NCBI GenBank assembly: GCA_963546395.1
Contig: CAUUMS010000013.1
Span: 1 to 46,994, forward strand
Length of the DNA stretch: 46,994 nt
Source of the DNA: Bacteroides_D sp963546395
GTDB taxonomy: Bacteria > Bacteroidota > Bacteroidia > Bacteroidales > CAJPTX01
Direction: 5' to 3'
Both the position numbers and the translations under genes were made by a program. Below, piece after piece: positions 8,978-17,756 of this stretch; position 1 is the stretch's first letter, and the number at the start of each line of letters is the position of its first letter. Below the pieces are notes generated by a model. The model was given only the letters and a program-made list of their open reading frames with translations, was not told where the DNA came from and did not search any database.

Positions 8978-9241
8978 TTAGGCTAGGAAGAGCACGAGCA
9001 TCGCCACGATGATCGCAAAGAAGGCCAACCCTTCGATAAGAGCTGCCGACACGATCATGTTGGAGCGGATGTCACCCGCAGCCTCCGGCTGACGCGCCAA
9101 CGCATCCAACGCCTGGCTACCAATACGGCTAATGCCCATGGCAGCCCCTATCACCGTAATGCTCGCCGCAAAGGCTGCTCCCATCTTCGAGAGGGCCACA
9201 ATGCCCGCCACCTCCATCAGTATCACCGTCAAAGTTGTCAT
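8978..9241 (-). CDS. atpE: F1Fo ATP synthase subunit c
   Basis: The rotor-ring proteolipid, 87 residues, two membrane helices. The first helix carries the glycine motif (GAAMGISRIG, 32-41), the loop has RQPE (50-53), and the ion-binding carboxylate is Glu70 in ALIEGLAFF. Glu70 is followed by Gly rather than Ser/Thr, which argues for protons rather than sodium as coupling ion (inference from known sodium-binding signatures). An N-terminal segment of about 20 residues before the first helix is somewhat long. It lies between atpB and atpF. Confidence 0.96.
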   Translation of the reverse strand: MTTLTVILMEVAGIVALSKMGAAFAASITVIGAAMGISRIGSQALDALARQPEAAGDIRSNMIVSAALIEGLAFFAIIVAMLVLFLA

Positions 9242-9288
9242 GGTTGCACTTCCTAGGTTATATCACTTCAAAGTATCATCGACAAATC

Positions 9289-10368
9289 CTAATGCTCCTC
9301 ACCGGCGGTCGCCATCCCGAAATACAGCGCGCTCAGCATGGTGAACACGTATGCCTGGATGAACGACACCAGCAGGTCGAGCATAGTCATGAATATCACA
9401 AAGAAGACCGAAACAGGGCTAATGCTATAGGCCGCAGCCTGGTTGAGAGCCCCGAACAGGAATATCAGGCACACAAACACCAGGGCGATCATATGGCCCG
9501 CCAGCATGTTAGCGAAGAGCCGTATCATCAGCACCACCGGCTTGGTGAACATCCCCGCAACCTCCACAATCGGCATCAGCGGTATCGGCATCTTCAGGAA
9601 GGTTGGCATCCCCGGCGTGTTGAAGATGTCCTTCCAGTAGTGCTTATTGCCGTTGAGCGTCGTCATCAGGAATGTGAACAACGCCAGCGTCATCGTCACC
9701 GTGATATTACCCGTGAGATTAGCCCCGGCAGGGAAGATGGGGATGAGCCCCATCAGGTTATTCAGCAGGATGAAGAAGAAAATGGTGAGCAGGAAGGGCA
9801 TAAAGCGATCGGCCTTCGCCCCGATACTCGGAACGGCGATGTCATCCCGCACAAAGAGGATGAGGGGCTCTAGCGCATTCTGCAATCCTTTGGGTGCCTC
9901 CAGGGCGTTCCGCTTATAGCGGCGCGCCACGCTCACGAAGACCCACACCAGCACTATACTGGCGAAGAAGAGCCCGACCACATTCTTCGTGATGCTAAAA
10001 TCGAGCGGCCTGGGGGCATCAGCCATCCCAGCCTCTACAACACGGAATGGCCCGTCCTTCCCATCACGCTGTAGGCTAAATCCCTCGTACTCAGCGTGGC
10101 CATGGTGAAAGCGGCTCGACATGAACACATGCCAGCTTCCCCGTGCTCGGCTGTAGAGAATGACCGGCAGCGGCACCGTCACATGCAGATCGCCCGCCGT
10201 GAAGATGTGCCACTCGTGAGCATCGGAAATATGGTCAAAGATGATCGTCACGGGGTTCACCCCCTCCGAGTGCCCCTCCGACACGCTATCGCGCTCGGTA
10301 GCCCAAGCCCTCGAACCCGCAAGCAGCACCACCAGGGCCACTACCATCGCCCGAAGAGCCCACCGCAT
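9289..10368 (-). CDS. atpB: F1Fo ATP synthase subunit a
   Basis: The stator channel subunit that passes protons to the c-ring. With the ATG at 10368 it has 359 residues: a signal-peptide-like start (MRWALRAMVVALVVLLAG), a His-rich periplasmic N-terminal domain as in Bacteroidetes homologues, and about five or six membrane helices. The essential arginine lies in VVLMIRLFANMLAGHMI. The open frame extends to 10494, but a promoter at 10398-10427 lies inside that extension. A start at 10494 is therefore ruled out for this transcript, and the ATG at 10389 would leave almost no leader. It is the first gene of atpB-E-F-H-A-G. Confidence 0.95.
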   Translation of the reverse strand: MRWALRAMVVALVVLLAGSRAWATERDSVSEGHSEGVNPVTIIFDHISDAHEWHIFTAGDLHVTVPLPVILYSRARGSWHVFMSSRFHHGHAEYEGFSLQRDGKDGPFRVVEAGMADAPRPLDFSITKNVVGLFFASIVLVWVFVSVARRYKRNALEAPKGLQNALEPLILFVRDDIAVPSIGAKADRFMPFLLTIFFFILLNNLMGLIPIFPAGANLTGNITVTMTLALFTFLMTTLNGNKHYWKDIFNTPGMPTFLKMPIPLMPIVEVAGMFTKPVVLMIRLFANMLAGHMIALVFVCLIFLFGALNQAAAYSISPVSVFFVIFMTMLDLLVSFIQAYVFTMLSALYFGMATAGEEH

Positions 10369-10397
10369 TTCTACCCTTCCATTCAGCATTGCAGCCG

Positions 10398-10427
10398 CGA
10401 AGGTAGAGATTTTTAAGACACGCGCAA
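10398..10427 (-). promoter_or_regulatory. Promoter of the ATP synthase operon
   Basis: On the minus strand TTG (10425-10427) is followed by exactly 19 nt and then TACCTTCG (10398-10405), one base off the perfect -7 box. The predicted start, near 10391, gives a leader of about 23 nt to the atpB ATG at 10368. Confidence 0.7.
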
Positions 10428-10538
10428 GAGCCCACAAATCCCCATTGCGAGCCAATTCCGCAAGCATCATCTCCGTACGGAAATAGGCCGGCATACATCC
10501 GGGGCATTCGCCGCGCAGGGCCGCAAAGCCACCCCCAA

Positions 10539-11549
10539 TCAGGCAATGATGTTGACCTCGGGCTCAAGCACTATCCCCGTCTTCGCAAGCACATCGGCGC
10601 AAATAGCCTGGCAGAGGGCCTGCACCTCCTTTCCCGTGGCCAGGCCGTAGTTCACGAGCACCAGGGCCTGCTGAGGCCACACCCCCGCATCGCCCTGACG
10701 ATAGCCCTTCCAGCCACACTGGTCTATGAGCCATCCGGCAGGGAGCTTCACATGCCCATCTAGGGCCGGATAGTGCGGCGCATTGGGAAACTTCTCGCAC
10801 AGCCGCGAATAATCGCCCAGCGGTACCACCGGGTTTTTGAAAAAGCTCCCCGCGCTCCCCACCGTTGCCGGATCCGGCAGCTTACTCGCACGAATCGAGC
10901 GCACCGTCTCGTAGACATCCCGTGGTGTAGCCCGCTGCGCCTCCCCGGGAGTCATGCCCAGTCGCATAAAATGCTCCTGCGACGGCCGTTGATGATGCAA
11001 ACGGAGGCTTACCTCATGGATCACCTCTTTGCCACGTAGCCGCCCCTTGAAAATGCTATTGCGGTACCCCAATTGCAGCTCATCACGCAGCCGCACCTGC
11101 GGCTCAAGGCCCTGCATATCGAGGCTATGCACGCTCACCAGCACATCACCCACCTCGGCGCCATAGGCCCCGATGTTCTGCACGGGAGCCGCCCCCACTG
11201 AGCCCGGGATTCCCCCCAGGCACTCGATGCCCCAGTAACCCCTATCCACCGCGTATTGCACCAGCCCGTCCCAATTCTCCCCAGCGGCAACATGCAGCAC
11301 GACGCTCTCACCCTCGGGCTCCTCGCGTATGCCACGATTGCACGGGTGCAGTATCATCCCCTGGAAATCGCCCACAAACAGCACATTGGCCCCCTCCCCC
11401 AGCACGTAAACTGGCAGCCCCTCGGCCCGCGCCCATCGGATGGCCTCCGCCATCTCCTCCAGAGAATGCGCATCGACCCATGCCCGCGCCCTGGCAGGCA
11501 CGTGGAATGATGTCCGATCGGCTATAGGCACGTCCAAATGCTTATCCAT
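10539..11549 (-). CDS. murB: UDP-N-acetylenolpyruvoylglucosamine reductase
   Basis: This FAD enzyme reduces UDP-GlcNAc-enolpyruvate to UDP-MurNAc with NADPH, an early cytoplasmic step of peptidoglycan synthesis. At 336 residues it is the type I (E. coli-like) form. Motifs include VLGEGANVLF (49-58), GGIPGSVGAAPVQNIGAYG (112-130) of the FAD domain, GSAGSFFKNP with catalytic Ser235, and the C-terminal LEPEVN with Glu331. It lies upstream of the ATP synthase operon but that operon has its own promoter. The pckA terminator stands in front of murB, so murB is probably transcribed on its own. Confidence 0.97.
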   Translation of the reverse strand: MDKHLDVPIADRTSFHVPARARAWVDAHSLEEMAEAIRWARAEGLPVYVLGEGANVLFVGDFQGMILHPCNRGIREEPEGESVVLHVAAGENWDGLVQYAVDRGYWGIECLGGIPGSVGAAPVQNIGAYGAEVGDVLVSVHSLDMQGLEPQVRLRDELQLGYRNSIFKGRLRGKEVIHEVSLRLHHQRPSQEHFMRLGMTPGEAQRATPRDVYETVRSIRASKLPDPATVGSAGSFFKNPVVPLGDYSRLCEKFPNAPHYPALDGHVKLPAGWLIDQCGWKGYRQGDAGVWPQQALVLVNYGLATGKEVQALCQAICADVLAKTGIVLEPEVNIIA

Positions 11550-11581
11550 CCGTCACTCGTTGGTTATGATGAGCACATGTG

Positions 11582-11627
11582 CAAAAAGTAGTGGGGCGCA
11601 ATGCCGAGCATTCAGCATTGCGCCCAC
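11582..11627 (-). terminator. Rho-independent terminator of pckA
   Basis: Read on the minus strand, GTGGGCGCAATGC (11627-11615) pairs with GCATTGCGCCCCAC (11604-11591) with one bulged base, and is followed by TACTTTTTG. It lies 48 nt after the pckA stop. Confidence 0.85.
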
Positions 11628-11674
11628 ACACTCAATACGCCTCACAAATCCGAGGCCTCTGGCCGCATAGCGCG

Positions 11675-13291
11675 CTAGAGCTGTGGCCCTGCCGCCACCA
11701 AACGCTGACCAGCCTCGTTGTCGGTGAAATTCTTGAAGTTCTCAATGAACTTGGCCGCCAACTCCCGAGCCTGCTTCTCCCAGTCGGCCGGGTTGGCCCA
11801 CGCATTGCGCGGGTTGAGCACTGCTGAATCCACCCCGTTAATAGCCTTAGGCACCCGGAGGTTGAATATCGGGAGCTCATCGCACGCCACACCCTCCAAT
11901 TCACCTCCCAGAATGGCATTGATGATCCGTCGCGTGGTAGGCAGATCAATCCGCTTGCCCACGCCGTACGCCCCGCCAATCCAGCCCGTGTTCACCAGGT
12001 AGGCCTTGGAGTTATGCGCCTCCATCTTGCGCACCAGCTCACGCGCATACTCGGTGGGGTGCAGCAGCAGGAAGGCCTGCCCGAAACAGCTGCTGAAGGT
12101 AGGCTGAGGCTCGGTGATACCGCGCTCCGTGCCCGCCAGCTTGGCCGTGAACCCGCTCAGGAAGTGGTACTGCATCTGCTCAGGCGTAAGCAGCGACACC
12201 GGCGGGAGCACCCCGAACGCATCTGCCGTCAGGAATATCACATTCTTAGCGTGCCCACCCCGTGACACCGGCTTCACGATGTGATCGATGAAGTGGATGG
12301 GGTACGACACACGCGTATTCTCCGTCTTGCGGGACGAGGCAAAATCGATGTGCCCCTTCTCGTCGATATCCAGGTTCTCCAGCAGCGCATCCCGGCGTAT
12401 CGCCTTGTAGATGTCGGGCTCCTTCTGCGGATCCAGATTTATGCACTTGGCGTAGCATCCCCCCTCGAAGTTGAACACGCCGTTGTCATCCCAGCCGTGC
12501 TCATCGTCCCCGATCAGATTACGCTGCGGGTCGGCCGAAAGCGTCGTCTTACCCGTGCCCGAGAGGCCGAAGAAAATGGCCACGTCACCATCCTTACCCA
12601 TGTTGGCGCTACAGTGCATCGCCGCCATGCCACGGAGCGGGAGGAAGTAGTTCATCACCGAGAAGATCCCCTTCTTCATCTCGCCCCCGTACCAGGTGCC
12701 CCCAATCACCGCCATCCGCTCCGTCAGATGGAATGCGGCAAACACCTCGCTGTTGAGCCCTTGCTCCTTCCACTTATCGTTGGAGGTCTTAGAGGCCACC
12801 AGCACCACGAAGTCGGGCGTGAAATCGACCAGCTGCTCCTCCGTGGGGCGAATGAACATGTTCTTCACGAAGTGCGCTTGCCAGGCCACCTCGCACACGA
12901 AACGCACCCGCAGCCGCGTGTCCTCATTGGCCCCGCAGTAGGCATCCGTCACGAACAGCTTCTTGCCGCTCAGCTGCTTAGCGCTGATCTGCTTCAGGTA
13001 GTCCCACGTGGCCTGATCCATGGGCTTATTGTCTGAGCTCTTGCGCCCAGGCGTTGCCCACCACACGTGCGGGGCCGTCTCCTCGTTGCGGACAATGTAC
13101 TTGTCCTTGGGCGAACGACCCGTAAAGATCCCCGTATCCACGCTCACTGCACCGAGATCCGTCAGGTGCCCACGCTCGTAACCCTCTAGCTTCGGGTCGA
13201 GCTCCAGCTCGTACAGCAGGTCGTACGATGGATTCCTCACGATCTCCACGGGATTCTGAATCCCATACGCTGATAAATCGACGCTATTCAT
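11675..13291 (-). CDS. pckA: Phosphoenolpyruvate carboxykinase (ATP)
   Basis: Interconverts oxaloacetate plus ATP and PEP, CO2 and ADP. In anaerobic Bacteroidetes it is thought to run toward oxaloacetate and so conserve ATP during succinate/propionate fermentation (established for relatives, inferred here). Numbered from the GTG at 13303, it shows TGRSPKDKY (61-69) for oxaloacetate binding, the PEPCK P-loop GLSGTGKTT (246-254) and the metal-binding GDDEHGWDD (265-273). The ATG at 13291 gives 538 residues, the usual length, and agrees with a -7 box at 13349-13356. It is a single-gene unit with its own terminator. Confidence 0.98.
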   Translation of the reverse strand: MNSVDLSAYGIQNPVEIVRNPSYDLLYELELDPKLEGYERGHLTDLGAVSVDTGIFTGRSPKDKYIVRNEETAPHVWWATPGRKSSDNKPMDQATWDYLKQISAKQLSGKKLFVTDAYCGANEDTRLRVRFVCEVAWQAHFVKNMFIRPTEEQLVDFTPDFVVLVASKTSNDKWKEQGLNSEVFAAFHLTERMAVIGGTWYGGEMKKGIFSVMNYFLPLRGMAAMHCSANMGKDGDVAIFFGLSGTGKTTLSADPQRNLIGDDEHGWDDNGVFNFEGGCYAKCINLDPQKEPDIYKAIRRDALLENLDIDEKGHIDFASSRKTENTRVSYPIHFIDHIVKPVSRGGHAKNVIFLTADAFGVLPPVSLLTPEQMQYHFLSGFTAKLAGTERGITEPQPTFSSCFGQAFLLLHPTEYARELVRKMEAHNSKAYLVNTGWIGGAYGVGKRIDLPTTRRIINAILGGELEGVACDELPIFNLRVPKAINGVDSAVLNPRNAWANPADWEKQARELAAKFIENFKNFTDNEAGQRLVAAGPQL

Positions 13292-13348
13292 ACACGCTCC
13301 CACAATTAGAATTGATGCGACTCCCCTCGCCTCACACCCCTTGCATTA

Positions 13349-13356
13349 CAAAGGTA
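13349..13356 (-). promoter_or_regulatory. -7 promoter element of pckA
   Basis: A perfect TACCTTTG on the minus strand, with a predicted start about 50 nt before the pckA ATG. No TTG was found at the usual -33 distance, so activation by a regulator is possible. Confidence 0.5.
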
Positions 13357-13412
13357 GCAAAAATCCCTACCGTTATCACGCGCGCACGCGCACCATTACC
13401 TGAAAGATCGTC

Positions 13413-15164
<1,752 letters not shown>

Positions 15165-15186
15165 CCGTAGCCTCCTAATATGTCTG

Positions 15187-15405
15187 TCAGCCCCCCTGAG
15201 CCGCAGTGATAATCAGCACTTTATCTCCATCCTTGAGCTCCCAGCGAACCCACTCCCCACGACGCACCACAGCCTCATTCACGGCCATAGCCATCCCGCC
15301 CCGCCTTGCAGCCCCTATCAGCTCGTAGAGCTGCTGGAGCGTGGTGCCCGCCTCTATCTCCTTCAATTCCTCGTTGACCCTGATGGTGATCTTAGCCATA
15401 GCCAT
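15187..15405 (-). CDS. thiS: Sulfur carrier protein ThiS
   Basis: A ubiquitin-like carrier, about 72 residues, that delivers sulfur for the thiazole ring as a C-terminal thiocarboxylate. It ends in the required Gly-Gly and shows the family pattern of a short beta-grasp with TTLQQLYELIG and a MAMAVNEAVVRRGEW block. The frame opens with TTG at 15411; the ATG codons at 15405 or 15399 are more likely starts. It is directly upstream of thiC. No TPP riboswitch is visible in the 120 nt before it. Confidence 0.93.
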   Translation of the reverse strand: MAMAKITIRVNEELKEIEAGTTLQQLYELIGAARRGGMAMAVNEAVVRRGEWVRWELKDGDKVLIITAAQGG

Positions 15406-15438
15406 ATCCAATTGTAACCCGAATGCAATACAATTCCC

Positions 15439-15457
15439 TGCGCAAGTACCATGCGCA
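15439..15457. other. Small hairpin between folC and thiS
   Basis: TGCGCA repeated around a 7-nt loop forms a 6-bp stem because the hexamer is self-complementary. No T-run follows. It may be a weak folC terminator or a protein site; it does not match a TPP riboswitch. Confidence 0.3.
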
Positions 15458-15531
15458 CTGCCTCCATTAAACGATATACCGTCCCTTTAGTTGTCTACGA
15501 TTGCACCCAAAAGTTAAAAATGGAGCTCCTA

Positions 15532-16893
15532 TCAATCATCAGCCAGGCTGCTCAACCCCAATCCCCCTCCCTCTGCCAGGGCATCAGCCACCACAAAGGT
15601 GCTGCCTCCTATAAAGATAACATCCGCGTCCCCAGCGGCACGCCGCGCCGCGCGCACGGCCTCGGGCACCGTGGGGTAGACCCCTCCCTCCAATCCGGCC
15701 CCGTGGGCTGCCTGGGCCAACTCGCCCGCGGGTAGGGCACGTGGCACGCTGGCCTGCGTCCAGTAATAGATGGCCCGGCGCGGTAGCAGGGGTAGAATCG
15801 TCCCCACCTCCTTATCGTTCACAAACCCCATCACCATATGCAAACGCTCGCCAGGCAGCCCCTCCAGCTGATGCATCACCCGGCGCAAACCCGCCTCGTT
15901 GTGCCCCGTGTCGCAAATGATCGTGGGGGCATCGCCCACCTGCTGCCAACGTCCCCGCAAACCTGTACGCACCTGCACGTGTAGCAGTCCGTCAGCCACC
16001 GCCGACTCCGACAGCTCCACGCCTCGGGCACGCAACGCCTCGATGGCGCAGAGGGCCGTGGCCACATTCTGCACCTGCACCTCGCCCCGCAGATCGGTGC
16101 GGGCCTCCAGCCTAGTACCATCGGCCCGGCTGTAGACCACGCGCAACCCCTGGCGACTGCACTCGCTCTCCACGGCACGCAGCTCGTGGTCGGCAAAGCG
16201 CAGCGGCACCCCCATCTCCTCGGCACGGGCTGTGAAGACGGGTTCTGTCTCGGGGGATCGCTCCCCCACCACCACGGGAACTCCCCGCTTGATGATGCCG
16301 GCCTTCTCGCCGGCTATGGCTGCCAACGTGTGACCCAGGAAGGCGGTGTGGTCGTAGCTAATGTTCGTGATAACGCTCACCTCGGGGGTGATGACATTGG
16401 TGGAATCCAATCGTCCCCCCATGCCTACCTCTATGACGGCAAAATCCACCGCCTGCACCGCGAAGTAGCTGAAAGCCAGCGCGGCGGACATCTCGAAGAA
16501 CGACGGGCGCAGCTGCTCGAACAGGGCCCGACGTGCCTCCACATACTGCACCACGTAGGCCTCACTCACCATCTGCCCATCCACGCGGATCCGCTCGCGG
16601 TAGTCCACCAGGTGCGGTGAGGTGAAGAGCCCCACCCGGTAGCCCTGCGCCATCAGCGCGGCGCAAAGCATATGCGAGACGCTACCCTTACCATTGGTGC
16701 CCGCCACGTGCAGCGTGCGGTAGTGTTGATGGGGATGCCCATCGTGCGCATCGAGCGCAAGGGAGGTTGCCAGCGTGCTCTTGTAGGCCGCGGCGCCGCA
16801 ACTCTGATACATGGGGAGTGCCCCCATCAGGTAGCGGACGGTGTCAGCGTATTGCCGCGCCAGATCGTGATTCATGGCCTGTGCATTTTCCAT
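15532..16893 (-). CDS. folC: Folylpolyglutamate / dihydrofolate synthase
   Basis: A Mur-ligase-family enzyme that adds glutamate to dihydropteroate or folates. The ATP loop GTNGKGS is followed by the FTSPHL motif and YRERIRVDG, all typical of FolC. The central domain has NISYDHTAFLGHTLAAIAGEKAGI in separated pieces, and the C-terminal domain has DTGHNEAGLR. The first ATG is at 16893 (453 residues); the open frame extends to a TTG at 16911. It lies upstream of thiS-thiC in the same direction with a 120-nt gap, so co-transcription is uncertain. A degenerate -7 box TACTTTTA is at 16916-16923. Confidence 0.96.
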   Translation of the reverse strand: MENAQAMNHDLARQYADTVRYLMGALPMYQSCGAAAYKSTLATSLALDAHDGHPHQHYRTLHVAGTNGKGSVSHMLCAALMAQGYRVGLFTSPHLVDYRERIRVDGQMVSEAYVVQYVEARRALFEQLRPSFFEMSAALAFSYFAVQAVDFAVIEVGMGGRLDSTNVITPEVSVITNISYDHTAFLGHTLAAIAGEKAGIIKRGVPVVVGERSPETEPVFTARAEEMGVPLRFADHELRAVESECSRQGLRVVYSRADGTRLEARTDLRGEVQVQNVATALCAIEALRARGVELSESAVADGLLHVQVRTGLRGRWQQVGDAPTIICDTGHNEAGLRRVMHQLEGLPGERLHMVMGFVNDKEVGTILPLLPRRAIYYWTQASVPRALPAGELAQAAHGAGLEGGVYPTVPEAVRAARRAAGDADVIFIGGSTFVVADALAEGGGLGLSSLADD

Positions 16894-16990
16894 CGTGGAG
16901 CCAAAGCCCAATCCGTAAAAGTAGGCATTTTATACCAAAGAACTCGCCAGCAAGGCACCCCACCGCCCAACGACTCACAACCCATCCTCG

Positions 16991-17030
16991 CCGTATCAAG
17001 TCCGTATTTGGTAGGACAAATATGGACTTG
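16991..17030 (+). repeat. Dispersed repeat copy A, forming a hairpin
   Basis: Bases 16991-17020 match the reverse complement of 32792-32821 at 29 of 30 positions. In this copy CAAGTCCGTATTTG (16997-17010) and CAAATATGGACTTG (17017-17030) form a 14-bp hairpin with a 6-nt loop and a single G-U pair when read as plus-strand RNA. It lies between the 3' end of nrdG and the start of folC. It could be a REP- or MITE-like element or a regulator site. Confidence 0.7.
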
Positions 17031-17049
17031 GTGCGTTGAGGGTATGGCA

Positions 17050-17072
17050 AGGCTGTAGCGATGGCACAGCCT
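17050..17072. other. Small hairpin downstream of nrdG
   Basis: AGGCTGT (17050-17056) pairs with ACAGCCT (17066-17072) around a 9-nt loop, followed on the plus strand by ATTTTATC. It may contribute to ending the nrdDG transcript. The rest of the gap between folC and nrdG shows nothing else. Confidence 0.3.
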
Positions 17073-17218
17073 ATTTTATCAAGAAACGGAGCGGAATTGC
17101 CCCCCTGCGGGATGGCAGCGGCAAGCGTGGGGCGGGACGAGGTGTGCCCGTGATGATTCCGCCGATCGTCGAGAGTGGGGACGACCGCTCTGCGAGGAGA
17201 TGGTACCTGGATAGGAAT

Positions 17219-17737
17219 CTACCCCTCGCGCGGTGGGACAGCCCCGGGCAAATAGGCCCACGGATCGCGGATGATCCTCTGATTGGAGCTGCCTCGGAAT
17301 GGGAGGTTCGGATCGGCCAATGCGGCCTCATACCTGCCGTCCACCAGGACATCGATGTAGCGTAGGGGTGGTTGGAGTGGCGGGCTGTCCAAAATCTCCT
17401 CAAGGGTATAGCCCGTGTAGCACCACACGTTGGTGCCCGTGGCCTGCTTTATGGCTTGCAGGAATGCCGCCAGGCCCTCGGGGTTGAAGAAGGGGTCGCC
17501 GCCGGACACGGTAATGCCATCCAGAAACCCGTTGTTCTGGATGGCATTGATGATCCTGTGGAGCTGCTGCTCATCGAGCAACGTGCCCTGATCTGGTGCC
17601 CACGACTGCGGGTTGTGACACCCGGGGCAGCGGTGACGGCAACCAGCTAGGTAGATGGAGTAGCGGACACCATCCCCGTCTGATATGGTCTCGGAGTATT
17701 CCCGCAGGATGCGTAACCCGTACTCCTGAATGGGCAT
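17219..17737 (-). CDS. nrdG: Anaerobic ribonucleotide reductase activating protein
   Basis: A 172-residue radical SAM activase that installs the glycyl radical on NrdD. The Cx3Cx2C cluster motif CRHRCPGC (Cys33, 37, 40) binds the [4Fe-4S] centre. The GISGGDPF-type motif appears as TVSGGDPFF, and YTGYTLEEIL follows. It starts 19 nt after nrdD and is clearly in the same transcript. Length is normal for the family. Confidence 0.97.
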   Translation of the reverse strand: MPIQEYGLRILREYSETISDGDGVRYSIYLAGCRHRCPGCHNPQSWAPDQGTLLDEQQLHRIINAIQNNGFLDGITVSGGDPFFNPEGLAAFLQAIKQATGTNVWCYTGYTLEEILDSPPLQPPLRYIDVLVDGRYEAALADPNLPFRGSSNQRIIRDPWAYLPGAVPPREG

Positions 17738-17756
17738 GGCAACGCAAGCACCTCAG

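Noticed and set aside
11582..11590. TACTTTTTG as a murB promoter
   Set aside because: The spacing of the box is wrong by one base, there is no -33 element at a usable distance, and the sequence is explained as the T-run of the pckA terminator.
15412..15531. Possible TPP riboswitch before thiS, suggested by GCGCAGGGAA on the minus strand
   Set aside because: Only the last few bases resemble the THI box end; the CTGAGA and ACCTGATCTGG boxes are missing.
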